Shown here: positions 1 through 7,018 of the stretch, in pieces
Layout: the number at the start of each line of letters is the position of its first letter
How positions within the stretch are numbered: position 1 is the first letter of the stretch
Source: an uncultured Prevotella sp.
GTDB lineage: Bacteria; Bacteroidota; Bacteroidia; Bacteroidales; Bacteroidaceae
Assembly: GCA_902800365.1 (NCBI GenBank)
Contig: CADCEF010000019.1
Coordinates: forward strand, 1 to 64,000
Direction of reading: 5' to 3'
Length of the DNA stretch: 64,000 nt
Notes under the pieces: model-generated
The model's input: only the letters and a program-made list of their open reading frames with translations
Told to the model about the DNA's origin: nothing
Database searches by the model: none
Made by a program: the position numbers and the translations under genes

Positions 1-561
1 GAGCAGAACATGGCTCAGCTGTTGGCAACCCGGCAGGTTGAAATTATCCGAGTACCTGAATACAAAGAGGAACTGAAGGTGACGACCTCCGTCTATGGCA
101 TGAAACCCATGTTCGGATTCCGTAACACGTTCATCTACGATTCACAGGGCAATCCCTGTTACAAGACATGGAGTATGGGAGCATTCGTTGACAAGGCGGC
201 AGGAAAACTGAAACGCGTGGATGATGCAACCATTCAGTCTATGACACTGGAACCCCAGTTGGAGATGAACTATAAGGACCGACGCATCATCCTGCCCAAA
301 AGCGATGGTGAGGTGTTGGAGCCTATCAGAGTACTCCGTGCCGACATCGACTACAACAAGCACGTGAACAATGCCAACTATGTCCGCATGGCGATGGAAC
401 TATTGCCGGAGGATTACGTTGTAAGCGGTTTGAGGGTAGAGTACCGAGTGGCTGCCAAACTCGGTGAGATGCTAGTTCCTACCATCTACAAGAATGATAA
501 CGTGATTATAGTTTCCCTTTCAATAGGAGAAGATGTAAGTGCAATTATTGAATTTTCTTAA
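1..561 (+). CDS. acyl-ACP thioesterase, 5'-truncated
   Basis: Releases free fatty acids from acyl carrier protein in the cytoplasm, judged from similarity to the acyl-ACP thioesterase family (FatA/FatB-like, PF01643). The reading frame is open to the first base, so the N-terminus lies outside the window; family members are about 240-250 residues and roughly 185 are seen. The second hotdog half carries the family signature D-x-N-x-H-V-N-N (D114, N116, H118 counted from the ATG at 10) followed by NYVRMA. The first-half motif around GFRNTFIYD is also typical. The lipoprotein gene follows after 12 bp, so the two may share a transcript. Function is confident; the start is unknown. Confidence 0.85.
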   Translation, partial: EQNMAQLLATRQVEIIRVPEYKEELKVTTSVYGMKPMFGFRNTFIYDSQGNPCYKTWSMGAFVDKAAGKLKRVDDATIQSMTLEPQLEMNYKDRRIILPKSDGEVLEPIRVLRADIDYNKHVNNANYVRMAMELLPEDYVVSGLRVEYRVAAKLGEMLVPTIYKNDNVIIVSLSIGEDVSAIIEFS

Positions 562-573
562 CTATCGTAATAT

Positions 574-1755
574 ATGAAAGTATTATTAGCCGCAATGCTG
601 CTGAGCGGAATGCTGGCAGGCTGCACAAACAGTAACAAACAAGCAACAGATAACAACATGAAACAGGAATTGAATCTGACACAGGAGTGGGACAAGGTGT
701 TCCCGCTGAGCGAGAAGGTGAATCACCAAAAGGTGACGTTTAAGACACAGTATGGACTGACACTTGCTGCTGACCTCTATACGCCTGCGGCGAGTGAAAA
801 ATTAAATGATAAAAGTGAAAAGCTGCCTGCTATCGCAGTATCTGGTCCCTTTGGTGCCGTGAAGGAGCAGTGTAGCGGACTCTATGCCATGAAGATGGCA
901 GAACGTGGTTTCGTGGCACTGGCTTTCGACCCTTCATATACGGGTGAGAGCAGCGGTGAACCGCGTCGTACAGCTTCGCCCGACATCAATACCGAGGACT
1001 TCATGGCTGCTGTCGATTTTCTGTCGAAGCAGGACAATGTAGACGCCGAAAAAATTGGCATCATCGGCATCTGCGGCTGGGGAGGCATCGCACTGAACGC
1101 TGCTGCTGCAGACACCCGCATCAAGGCTACTGTGGCCTCAACAATGTATGATATGACCCGTGTCAGCGGTAATGACTATAATGATGCTTTCGACAACGAG
1201 CAGTGGCGCCACAGAAATCGCGAGAACCTCTCGAAGCAGCGTCTTGCCGACCCCAATGCTATGGCTGGTGGTGTGTTGAATACCGTTCCACCACAGGCCC
1301 CCAACTTTGTGCACGACTATTATGACTACTACAAGACTTCACGTGGCTATCACAAACGCTCAGGCAACTCTAATGATGGCTGGCGCGTCATCGGTACGCA
1401 GGCCTACGCCAACAGTCGTTTCCTTTACTACATCAACGAAATCCGCTCTGCCGTTCTCGTGATGCATGGTGCCGATGCACATTCGCGCTACTTTGGCGAG
1501 GCGGCCTATCACTATATGGTGGAGGGGCATGCCGATGGTTATAAGTTTGTTGGCGAACCCAACCCCAACCCCGAGAACAAGCAACTGCTCATCATCCCCG
1601 ATGCCTCACACTGCGACCTTTATGATGGCGGTTACGAGGAAAAGGCAGGCCGCTCGGCGACGCAAGGAGACGCTTGCCAGAGCAAGAAGGGACAACCTAA
1701 GAACATGATTCCTTGGGACACACTGGCAGAGTTCTTCGCCAAGAATATGGAATAA
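574..1755 (+). CDS. alpha/beta-hydrolase lipoprotein with Cys nucleophile
   Basis: A 393-residue predicted lipoprotein hydrolase. The N-terminus is a lipoprotein signal peptide ending in the lipobox LAGC (Cys17), so it is exported and lipid-anchored. The nucleophile elbow reads G-I-C-G-W-G-G with Cys167 where Ser is usual, as in dienelactone-hydrolase-like enzymes. MHGAD and DASHCD near the C-terminus supply plausible Asp and His partners. The substrate cannot be read from the sequence; acyl or lactone ester cleavage is inference. It lies 12 bp after the acyl-ACP thioesterase and is followed by a strong terminator. Length and reading frame show no damage. Confidence 0.8.
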   Translation: MKVLLAAMLLSGMLAGCTNSNKQATDNNMKQELNLTQEWDKVFPLSEKVNHQKVTFKTQYGLTLAADLYTPAASEKLNDKSEKLPAIAVSGPFGAVKEQCSGLYAMKMAERGFVALAFDPSYTGESSGEPRRTASPDINTEDFMAAVDFLSKQDNVDAEKIGIIGICGWGGIALNAAAADTRIKATVASTMYDMTRVSGNDYNDAFDNEQWRHRNRENLSKQRLADPNAMAGGVLNTVPPQAPNFVHDYYDYYKTSRGYHKRSGNSNDGWRVIGTQAYANSRFLYYINEIRSAVLVMHGADAHSRYFGEAAYHYMVEGHADGYKFVGEPNPNPENKQLLIIPDASHCDLYDGGYEEKAGRSATQGDACQSKKGQPKNMIPWDTLAEFFAKNME

Positions 1756-1823
1756 TACCGAGAAGCCTTCTTACGCTACCATCATTGGCTTGAAGGCGTA
1801 AAACCGATAACATAATAAATCAT

Positions 1824-1863
1824 AAATCCCAAGGCCAGGTGATATGGCTTTGGGATTTTTTTT
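1824..1863 (+). terminator. rho-independent terminator after the hydrolase lipoprotein
   Basis: A 12-base stem (AATCCCAAGGCC pairing with GGCTTTGGGATT, one mismatch) is followed by a run of eight T. It ends the thioesterase/lipoprotein transcript just before the promoter of the next gene. Confidence 0.85.
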
Positions 1864-1864
1864 C

Positions 1865-1872
1865 TATATTTG
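1865..1872 (+). promoter_or_regulatory. -7 promoter element TAtaTTTG
   Basis: Exact match to the Bacteroidetes -7 consensus TAnnTTTG, 44 bp before the ATG of the MBL-fold gene and directly after the terminator. No clear -33 TTTG is seen at the usual 19-21 bp spacing. Confidence 0.6.
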
Positions 1873-1916
1873 CCACTGACAATCTAATTATTTTTCACTA
1901 CTAAACAAGTACAATT

Positions 1917-2663
1917 ATGGAAATTAAAGCAATTCGTATGTTTGATGGCGGTTTTATGAACCAGGAGTTTGCATTCGGTGGCGAAGGCAAGGAAGGTACC
2001 GACCCTCAAATTATTTATCGCAGCAGTCTTCAGAACTTCTTGATTGACACCGGCAGCGAGGTGATTCTGGTTGACACTGGATTCCAGAACGACTTCAAGG
2101 CACCCGAGAAGAAACTGGGTGCCCCACTCTATATGGGCGAGAAAATAAAAGACTACACCGAAGCTTTCGCCGAGTTGGGATACAAGCCCGAGCAGGTTAC
2201 CAAGATTCTCATCACCCACAAGCACCCCGACCACTCGGCAGCCCTGCAGTATTTCCCCAATGCCAAGATTTTTATCGGTCCTGAGGATGCCGACGCCATG
2301 AAACTGCCAGAGGGCGGCAACATCATCCGTGCTCAGTATGGCACGCCATTCAAAAACTTCCCCAACGCACAGGAGATAGCCCCCGGCGTATGGTTCATCG
2401 AGGCTAAAGGGCACACCAAAGGCAACAGTATCATCATTGCAGAGAGTGATGGACTTTTCTATATGTTCCACGGTGATGTAACCTACTGCGACGCAGCTCT
2501 GAAAGCAAACAAGCTAAGTATCGTATTCGAGGACATCACAGCAGCCCGTGAGACACTCGACCGTGTACGTGAGTTCATCAAGAACCAGCCCACCGTTTAT
2601 CTCTCTACCCACTGTCCTGAGGGCTACGAAAATCTGGAAATGAAACGCGTAATGACGTTATAG
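1917..2663 (+). CDS. MBL-fold metallo-hydrolase (lactonase/glyoxalase-like)
   Basis: A 248-residue metallo-beta-lactamase-fold protein with no signal peptide, probably cytoplasmic. The metal-binding motif H-K-H-P-D-H is at residues 101-106, followed by H166 (GHTKGN), D187 (FHGDV) and H232 (STHCPE), a full set of ligands for a dinuclear zinc site. The N-terminal LIDTGSEVILVDTGF is typical of the N-acyl-homoserine-lactonase-like branch, but that substrate is not proven. It has its own promoter. The stop codon sits inside a strong hairpin. Confidence 0.8.
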   Translation: MEIKAIRMFDGGFMNQEFAFGGEGKEGTDPQIIYRSSLQNFLIDTGSEVILVDTGFQNDFKAPEKKLGAPLYMGEKIKDYTEAFAELGYKPEQVTKILITHKHPDHSAALQYFPNAKIFIGPEDADAMKLPEGGNIIRAQYGTPFKNFPNAQEIAPGVWFIEAKGHTKGNSIIIAESDGLFYMFHGDVTYCDAALKANKLSIVFEDITAARETLDRVREFIKNQPTVYLSTHCPEGYENLEMKRVMTL

Positions 2664-2690
2664 AAATGGGAAAAAGCCCATTTCATAACG
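2656..2690. other. hairpin spanning the MBL-gene stop codon
   Basis: CGTTAT-A-GAAATGGG (2656-2670) pairs with CCCATTTCATAACG (2677-2690), a 14-bp stem with one bulged A and a six-base loop. The TAG stop (2661-2663) is within the 5' arm. No T-run follows, so it is not a classical terminator; it could protect the mRNA 3' end. Confidence 0.6.
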
Positions 2691-2709
2691 AAATTACACA
2701 GATTATTGC

Positions 2710-2717
2710 TATCTTTG
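2710..2717 (+). promoter_or_regulatory. -7 promoter element TAtcTTTG
   Basis: Consensus Bacteroidetes -7 box. The G of TTTG is only 9 bp before the ATG at 2727 (15 bp before the ATG at 2733), so the expected transcript has almost no leader. Confidence 0.65.
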
Positions 2718-2726
2718 CAGCCAAAA

Positions 2727-3182
2727 ATGGCTATGAATATAGTATTACATAAGAAAACATTTCAAGAACTCACTACAGATGAGCTTTACGAACTGTTGAG
2801 AGTACGCAGCGAAGTGTTTGTGGTAGAACAGAATTGTGTTTATCAGGACTTAGACGGTGATGATCAGAGCTCTATTCACTTATGGTTGTCCTCGGAAGGC
2901 AAGACTGTTGCTTTAGCTCGTGTATGTCCGGCAGGAACCCACATGCACGAGATTTCCATCGGAAGGGTTATCACCACAGAGCGAGGCAGAGGCTATGGCA
3001 AGCAGATAATGCTTCATGCCATTGATACGGCGATAAAAAGCTTCCACGCCACACGCATAGACATTGAGGCACAGGAATATGCCAAAGGCTTCTATGAAAG
3101 CGTAGGATTCAAACAGTCGTCCGATTCTTTCATACTCGATGGCATCCCCCATATCAGAATGACTTGGACTAAGACATCCTGA
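2727..3182 (+). CDS. ElaA-like GNAT N-acetyltransferase
   Basis: A 151-residue GNAT acetyltransferase of the ElaA type, seen from the N-terminal block RSEVFVVEQNCVYQDLDGDD and the acetyl-CoA loop region ISIGRVITTERGRGYGKQIM. It transfers an acetyl group from acetyl-CoA to an unidentified amine in the cytoplasm. An in-frame ATG at 2706 lies upstream of the -7 box and cannot be on the transcript; 2727 or 2733 (MNIVLHKK) are the possible starts. The 3' end overlaps the convergent metallopeptidase gene by 14 bp. Confidence 0.8.
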   Translation: MAMNIVLHKKTFQELTTDELYELLRVRSEVFVVEQNCVYQDLDGDDQSSIHLWLSSEGKTVALARVCPAGTHMHEISIGRVITTERGRGYGKQIMLHAIDTAIKSFHATRIDIEAQEYAKGFYESVGFKQSSDSFILDGIPHIRMTWTKTS

Positions 3183-3720
3183 CACTGGAAATCGTAACCT
3201 TGCGAGCCTCTTTCCAACGCGGGAAGAACTTGTCCATCAGCGCATGGAAACGGGCATTGTGGTTTGGCTCCAACAGATGGCATAGTTCATGAACCACTAC
3301 ATGCTCAACACACCATTCCGGCAACAATAGTAAATAGGCAGAAAAACAGATAGACCTGTTTCTGACATTGCAGACACCCCAGCGTGAAACCATTGCCTTG
3401 TAAGAGAGAGCTGATGGTTTCACGCCCATCTTTTCTGAATAAAGGTCAACCATCGGCTCTATCAGGGCTTTTAAACGCCGCAGGGCTTCGTCAGCCTGTT
3501 CTTTCGTCTTTAACGGTAACTGATTATAAAAGTCGGCTCTACGCTTTTGGCTCTCGTTGGTTTTCTTGCGTGCCTCGGCAATCCACTCGCGATGTTCGTC
3601 AATGAACCGCACCACCTCCTTTTTAGGAATACCAATAGGTGCCGACACATGCACATCGCCGTTTTTCACAATGCGCATTGACAATCTCCTAGTTCTCCTA
3701 TATGTTACCTGTATAGCCAT
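3169..3720 (-). CDS. YgjP-like metallopeptidase domain protein (DUF45/M48-like)
   Basis: A cytoplasmic 183-residue protein of the YgjP/SprT-like family (PF01863). The zinc motif is H-E-L-C-H (H144, E145, H148) with a third likely ligand in NHNARFH (H154). The N-terminal part MAIQVTYRRTRRLSMRIVKNGDV is typical of the family. Longer in-frame starts at 3747 and 3774 exist, but 3774 lies inside the tRNA operon terminator and the family alignment begins at the ATG at 3720. Substrate unknown. It overlaps the convergent acetyltransferase gene by 14 bp. Confidence 0.75.
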   Translation of the reverse strand: MAIQVTYRRTRRLSMRIVKNGDVHVSAPIGIPKKEVVRFIDEHREWIAEARKKTNESQKRRADFYNQLPLKTKEQADEALRRLKALIEPMVDLYSEKMGVKPSALSYKAMVSRWGVCNVRNRSICFSAYLLLLPEWCVEHVVVHELCHLLEPNHNARFHALMDKFFPRWKEARKVTISSVRMS

Positions 3721-3756
3721 ATCAATTAAAAAAACGCACGCCTCCATGATGTGACG

Positions 3757-3798
3757 TAAAAAAACAAATCCCACTGAAAATCAATTTTCAGCGGGATT
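3757..3798 (-). terminator. terminator of the tRNA-Cys/tRNA-Pro transcript
   Basis: On the minus strand, AATCCCGCTGAAAA pairs with TTTTCAGTGGGATT (one G-T pair, tight loop), followed by a T-rich tract. It begins 5 bp after the tRNA-Pro CCA end. Confidence 0.85.
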
Positions 3799-3802
3799 CT
3801 TT

Positions 3803-3878
3803 TGGTCGAGGTGACAGGACTCGAACCTGCGACAGCCTGGTCCCAAACCAGGAACGCTACCAACTGCGCTACACCTCG
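3803..3878 (-). tRNA. tRNA-Pro (anticodon TGG)
   Basis: Acceptor stem CGAGGTG/CACCTCG, D-loop GCGCAGTTGGTAGCG, anticodon arm CCTGG-TTTGGGA-CCAGG with anticodon TGG, and T-arm GGTTCGAGTCC. The 3' CCA is encoded (3803-3805), unlike the other two tRNAs in the window. It is second in a two-tRNA transcript with tRNA-Cys. Confidence 0.95.
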
Positions 3879-3898
3879 TTTTCTCTTGCAAATTCCTG

Positions 3899-3970
3899 AG
3901 GTGCCTGGCGGATTCGAACCGCCGTAGACGGTTTTGCAGACCGTTGACTAAGCCACTCATCCAAGGCACC
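3899..3970 (-). tRNA. tRNA-Cys (anticodon GCA)
   Basis: Acceptor stem GGTGCC/GGCACC with discriminator U, anticodon arm ACGGT-CTGCAAA-ACCGT giving anticodon GCA, and T-arm GGTTCGAATCC. CCA is not encoded. First gene of the tRNA-Cys/tRNA-Pro unit. Confidence 0.95.
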
Positions 3971-3988
3971 TTTTGTCGTTTGCGGGTG

Positions 3989-4020
3989 CAAAGGTACTAA
4001 GTTTTTTTGAACCCACCAAA
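3989..4020 (-). promoter_or_regulatory. promoter of the tRNA-Cys/tRNA-Pro unit
   Basis: On the minus strand TTTG (4020-4017), 20 bp spacer, then TAccTTTG (3996-3989): an ideal Bacteroidetes promoter. The start region GTACCTTTGCACCCGC is repeated exactly at the tRNA-Phe promoter near 48850. Confidence 0.8.
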
Positions 4021-4028
4021 TTTTTTAG

Positions 4029-4205
4029 CTACTTTTTTGCATTACAGCATGATTTTTTCTGTTTTTGGCAGTTTTTCAGGTCTTTTAGCTGGCATCCGCA
4101 GCATCCTTCACACGGATTATTGGCATTTTTCATTTTCTGCCATCCCCACCAGCACGCGTACCCAATGGCTGCAAAAAGAATTAAAACAACTATTATCTGC
4201 TGCAT
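4029..4205 (-). CDS. small Cys-rich membrane protein, FeoB-associated type
   Basis: A 58-codon frame found by reading the minus strand, with stop TAG at 4029-4031. Residues 3-22 form one hydrophobic segment (IIVVLILFAAIGYACWWGW), and the short tail carries seven Cys: C32, C35, C36, C38, C46, C53, C54 (C18 is in the membrane). The shape, one N-terminal helix followed by PCEGCCGC and a second Cys pair, matches FeoB-associated Cys-rich membrane proteins (PF12669), thought to accompany ferrous iron transport. No feoA or feoB is nearby. It starts 23 bp after the lipid-kinase stop and ends just before the tRNA promoter. Confidence 0.75.
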   Translation of the reverse strand: MQQIIVVLILFAAIGYACWWGWQKMKNANNPCEGCCGCQLKDLKNCQKQKKSCCNAKK

Positions 4206-4228
4206 CTATTTATTTAACGCTTTGTCAT

Positions 4229-5266
4229 TTACGATTTAGTCAACTTGCGCAACAGTACCTTGTTAATGACCTGTATACGGTGGCCCTGACGTTCTATATC
4301 CTCGCGTACATTATTAATATTATTAAAGAAGTCGCTAAAAGCATTAAGCACTGCATTGGGTTGAGCCTTATCCTCGGTAGCCTCAGGATTGGTGAGAATC
4401 TTAATGCCGTGGTGCTCAATATGCACATCAATCTCGCTATCGGTCATAATAGGGTCGCCATCGTAGTGTATCGCCCCAGCCTGCTTACGACTGATGTGCA
4501 ACTTTTTGGTACGGAAGGTCTTTATCTTAGAGTTGTTGCCAAGAGTCTTCATAAACAAGTCGGCAGCTATCTGCGGAGCATCGAGCGCGGTGAACGGCTC
4601 CATAACGATAACGTCCATCTCGCCATCCTTCATTGTAGCTCCCGGAGCTATGTAGGCATTGTTGCCATACTGCGATGCGTTGGCACAAGCTATGAGGAAG
4701 GCCTTATACTTCTTAGCCCCTGTATCGTCGCTTACTTCGTAAGTCTCGGGTTTGTATTTCAATCCCTCCTTAAGCACGTTCTCAACATAGGTGATAGGAC
4801 CGCGCTTACTGGCCTCGGCAAACTTGAGCGAGATAAAGGCATCGAATCCCATTCCGCAAGTGCAGAAGAAAGGCATGCCGTTAATAACTCCGTAGTCGAA
4901 AGACTCAATCTTGCAACTGTTAATAATGTTCAGGGCTTTTTTAATGTCCATAGGCAAGCACAAGTGGCGTGCCAAGCCGTTTCCGCTGCCACAAGGGATG
5001 ATGGCCAATGCGGTATTGGTGTGAACCAATGAGCGTGCAACCTCGTTAACGGTACCATCGCCGCCAACGGCCACAACTATATCAACGCCATCTTCGGCTT
5101 TTCGCTTTGCTATTTCGGCTGCATGACCTCGATATTCGGTAAAGCAAATATCGATATCGAACAGCTCGTGGTCAAGCGTCTGTTCTATCATGGCGGGCAC
5201 CTCTGCTTTTGATGATGTGCCCGATTTCGGGTTCAATATGAATGTAATTTTTCTCTTTTTCATCAT
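4229..5266 (-). CDS. diacylglycerol kinase family lipid kinase (YegS/BmrU-like)
   Basis: A 345-residue cytoplasmic or membrane-associated lipid kinase. The N-terminal kinase domain has ILNPKSGTSSK and the nucleotide-binding VGGDGTVNEV (G68-G71), then PCGSGNGLARHL; the C-terminal beta-sandwich half includes DGEMDVIVMEPF and HYDGDP. It phosphorylates a lipid hydroxyl using ATP. The divergent neighbour makes the sphingolipid long-chain base, so a sphingoid base or ceramide is a possible substrate, but this is inference. A start at 5308 is upstream of the -7 box; 5266 or 5263 is right. Confidence 0.85.
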   Translation of the reverse strand: MMKKRKITFILNPKSGTSSKAEVPAMIEQTLDHELFDIDICFTEYRGHAAEIAKRKAEDGVDIVVAVGGDGTVNEVARSLVHTNTALAIIPCGSGNGLARHLCLPMDIKKALNIINSCKIESFDYGVINGMPFFCTCGMGFDAFISLKFAEASKRGPITYVENVLKEGLKYKPETYEVSDDTGAKKYKAFLIACANASQYGNNAYIAPGATMKDGEMDVIVMEPFTALDAPQIAADLFMKTLGNNSKIKTFRTKKLHISRKQAGAIHYDGDPIMTDSEIDVHIEHHGIKILTNPEATEDKAQPNAVLNAFSDFFNNINNVREDIERQGHRIQVINKVLLRKLTKS

Positions 5267-5275
5267 AAGCGTGTG

Positions 5276-5283
5276 CAAAATTA
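5276..5283 (-). promoter_or_regulatory. -7 promoter element TAatTTTG of the lipid kinase
   Basis: Minus-strand match to TAnnTTTG ending 9 bp before the ATG at 5266, predicting a very short leader. No -33 TTTG at standard spacing. Confidence 0.5.
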
Positions 5284-5302
5284 CTAATTTTTTTAGAAAA
5301 TG

Positions 5303-5334
5303 TTGCACGTTTTACCAAAAAATGTGTATCTTTG
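5303..5334 (+). promoter_or_regulatory. promoter of serine palmitoyltransferase
   Basis: TTG at 5303-5305, 21 bp spacer, TAtcTTTG at 5327-5334, followed by CACCC and the ATG 43 bp later. Confidence 0.75.
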
Positions 5335-5377
5335 CACCCTGAAAATTAAAAACGAACAAAGAACATACCTAATCGGA

Positions 5378-6565
5378 ATGGGACAGTTACAAGAAAGATT
5401 CAAGCATTATCGTGAGCCACAGAAGTTTATGGAGGCTGACGTATATCCCTATTTCCGCGAGATAGAAGGAAAGCAGGGAACGGAAGTTGAGATGGGTGGC
5501 CACAAGGTGCTGATGTTCGGCTCTAATGCCTATACAGGTCTTACTGGCGACCAGCGTATTATTGATGCAGCCAAGGCAGCACTCGACAAGTACGGTTCAG
5601 GTTGTGCCGGTAGTAGATTCCTTAACGGAACACTCGACCTGCATGTTAAACTCGAAAAAGAAATCTCAAAGTTTATTGGTAAGGACGATTGCCTTTGCCT
5701 CTCTACTGGTTTCTCAGTAAACCAGGGTGTTATACCAGCATTGCTTAGCAAGGACGACTACGTTATCTGCGACGATCGCGACCACGCATCTATCGTTGAT
5801 GGACGCCGTTTGGCTTTTGCCCGTCAGTTGCACTACAAGCACAACGACATGGCCGATCTGGAGCGCGTGCTGCAGAAGCTGCCACAGGAGGCTGTTAAGC
5901 TGATTGTTGTTGATGGTGTATTCTCAATGGAGGGCGATCTGGCTAACCTGCCTGCAATCGTTGAACTCAAGCACAAGTACAACTGCTCTATCATGGTTGA
6001 CGAGGCTCATGGCATCGGCGTATTCGGTAAGCAGGGTCGTGGTGTTTGCGATCACTTCGGTCTTACAGACGAGGTTGACCTTATCATGGGTACATTCTCT
6101 AAGAGTCTGGCTTCAATCGGTGGTTTCATAGCTGCTGACTGGGATACAATCAACTATCTGCGCCACACTTGCCGTACCTACATCTTCTCGGCTTCTAACA
6201 CTCCAGCTGCTACAGCTGCTGCTCTCGAGGCTCTGCACATCATTCAGCAGGAGCCAGAGCGCATCCAGGCTCTGTGGGATGTTACAAACTACGCTCTGAA
6301 GCGTTTCCGCGAGGAGGGCTTCGAGATTGGTGAGACTGAGAGTCCTATCATTCCTCTTTACGTGCGCGATGTAGACAAGACATTCTTGGTAACCGCTCTG
6401 GCTTTCAAGGCTGGCGTGTTTATCAACCCAGTTATCCCACCAGCATGTGCACCTCAGGACACTCTGGTACGCTACGCTCTGATGGCTACTCACACTAAGG
6501 AGCAGGTTGACCGCTCGGTAGTAGCGCTGAAGAAGATATTTGTAGAACAAGGAATCATCAAATAA
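5378..6565 (+). CDS. spt: serine palmitoyltransferase (alpha-oxoamine synthase)
   Basis: A 395-residue PLP-dependent enzyme that condenses serine with a long-chain acyl-CoA to 3-ketosphinganine, the first step of sphingolipid synthesis, a hallmark of Bacteroidetes. PLP contacts are visible: H136 (DRDHASIVDG), D208 and H211 (VDEAHGIG), and the Schiff-base K242 in GTFSKSLAS. It is close to KBL and BioF in fold, but MGQLQERFKHYREPQKFMEADVYPYFR and the absence of biotin or threonine-catabolism neighbours favour SPT of the Bacteroides type. The start at 5378 follows a consensus promoter; an upstream in-frame ATG at 5300 precedes it. Confidence 0.85.
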   Translation: MGQLQERFKHYREPQKFMEADVYPYFREIEGKQGTEVEMGGHKVLMFGSNAYTGLTGDQRIIDAAKAALDKYGSGCAGSRFLNGTLDLHVKLEKEISKFIGKDDCLCLSTGFSVNQGVIPALLSKDDYVICDDRDHASIVDGRRLAFARQLHYKHNDMADLERVLQKLPQEAVKLIVVDGVFSMEGDLANLPAIVELKHKYNCSIMVDEAHGIGVFGKQGRGVCDHFGLTDEVDLIMGTFSKSLASIGGFIAADWDTINYLRHTCRTYIFSASNTPAATAAALEALHIIQQEPERIQALWDVTNYALKRFREEGFEIGETESPIIPLYVRDVDKTFLVTALAFKAGVFINPVIPPACAPQDTLVRYALMATHTKEQVDRSVVALKKIFVEQGIIK

Positions 6566-6571
6566 AAAAAG

Positions 6572-6598
6572 ACCTCCCAAAAACGGGAGGTTTTTTTT
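6572..6598. terminator. bidirectional terminator
   Basis: Perfect 7-bp stem ACCTCCC/GGGAGGT with A-run before and T-run after, between the convergent SPT and YkvA-like genes. Confidence 0.9.
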
Positions 6599-6989
6599 AT
6601 TCTTCAGCTTCGAAGATATCGCCTATCTCAGCTATTTCCTCTTCGTCGAACCAGCGCGACAGCTTGCTCTTGGCTTGCTCTACAATCTCTGGGTCGATGC
6701 CCGTCCATACCTTCTTAAGCACGTAAAGAAGTACGGCCAAATCGTCGGTAAGACCAGCGATGGGGATAGCATCAGGGATAACATCGAGCGGGCTTATCAT
6801 ATAGCCCAGGGCACCAATGATGATAGCCTTATCTGCCTTGCTAACCTTGTCGCTCTGAAGGGTGTAATACAAGATAAGAGCGGCATAAACCAGTTTTGCA
6901 CCAGCACGCTTTGCTATACGTGCAATCTTCTCGGCAAACTCCGACTGCGAAAACTTGTTCGCATAACTCATAAAATCGGGTAATTCCAT
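6597..6989 (-). CDS. YkvA family protein (DUF1232)
   Basis: A 130-residue protein with the DUF1232 core: KVSKADKAIIIGALGYMISPLDVIPDAIP followed by LTDDLAVLLYVLKKV, i.e. one or two short hydrophobic helices around the conserved SPxDxIPD motif. The C-terminus is acidic. It is probably a small membrane-associated protein; the family has no firmly assigned biochemical role. Ends at the bidirectional terminator. It is separated by 29 bp from the upstream DUF1460 gene stop and could be part of that transcript. Confidence 0.85.
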   Translation of the reverse strand: MELPDFMSYANKFSQSEFAEKIARIAKRAGAKLVYAALILYYTLQSDKVSKADKAIIIGALGYMISPLDVIPDAIPIAGLTDDLAVLLYVLKKVWTGIDPEIVEQAKSKLSRWFDEEEIAEIGDIFEAEE

Positions 6990-7018
6990 ATTTTTTCTCT
7001 CCTTTGGTTAAGTTATTA

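Noticed and set aside
3973..4239. 88-residue plus-strand open frame rich in Phe and His
   Set aside because: Antisense to the 58-residue Cys-rich gene and overlapping the tRNA promoter; no conserved features.
4007..5032. 341-residue open frame on the plus strand
   Set aside because: It is antisense to the lipid kinase and the Cys-rich mini-gene, has no recognisable domain and odd composition; the minus-strand frames carry clear motifs.
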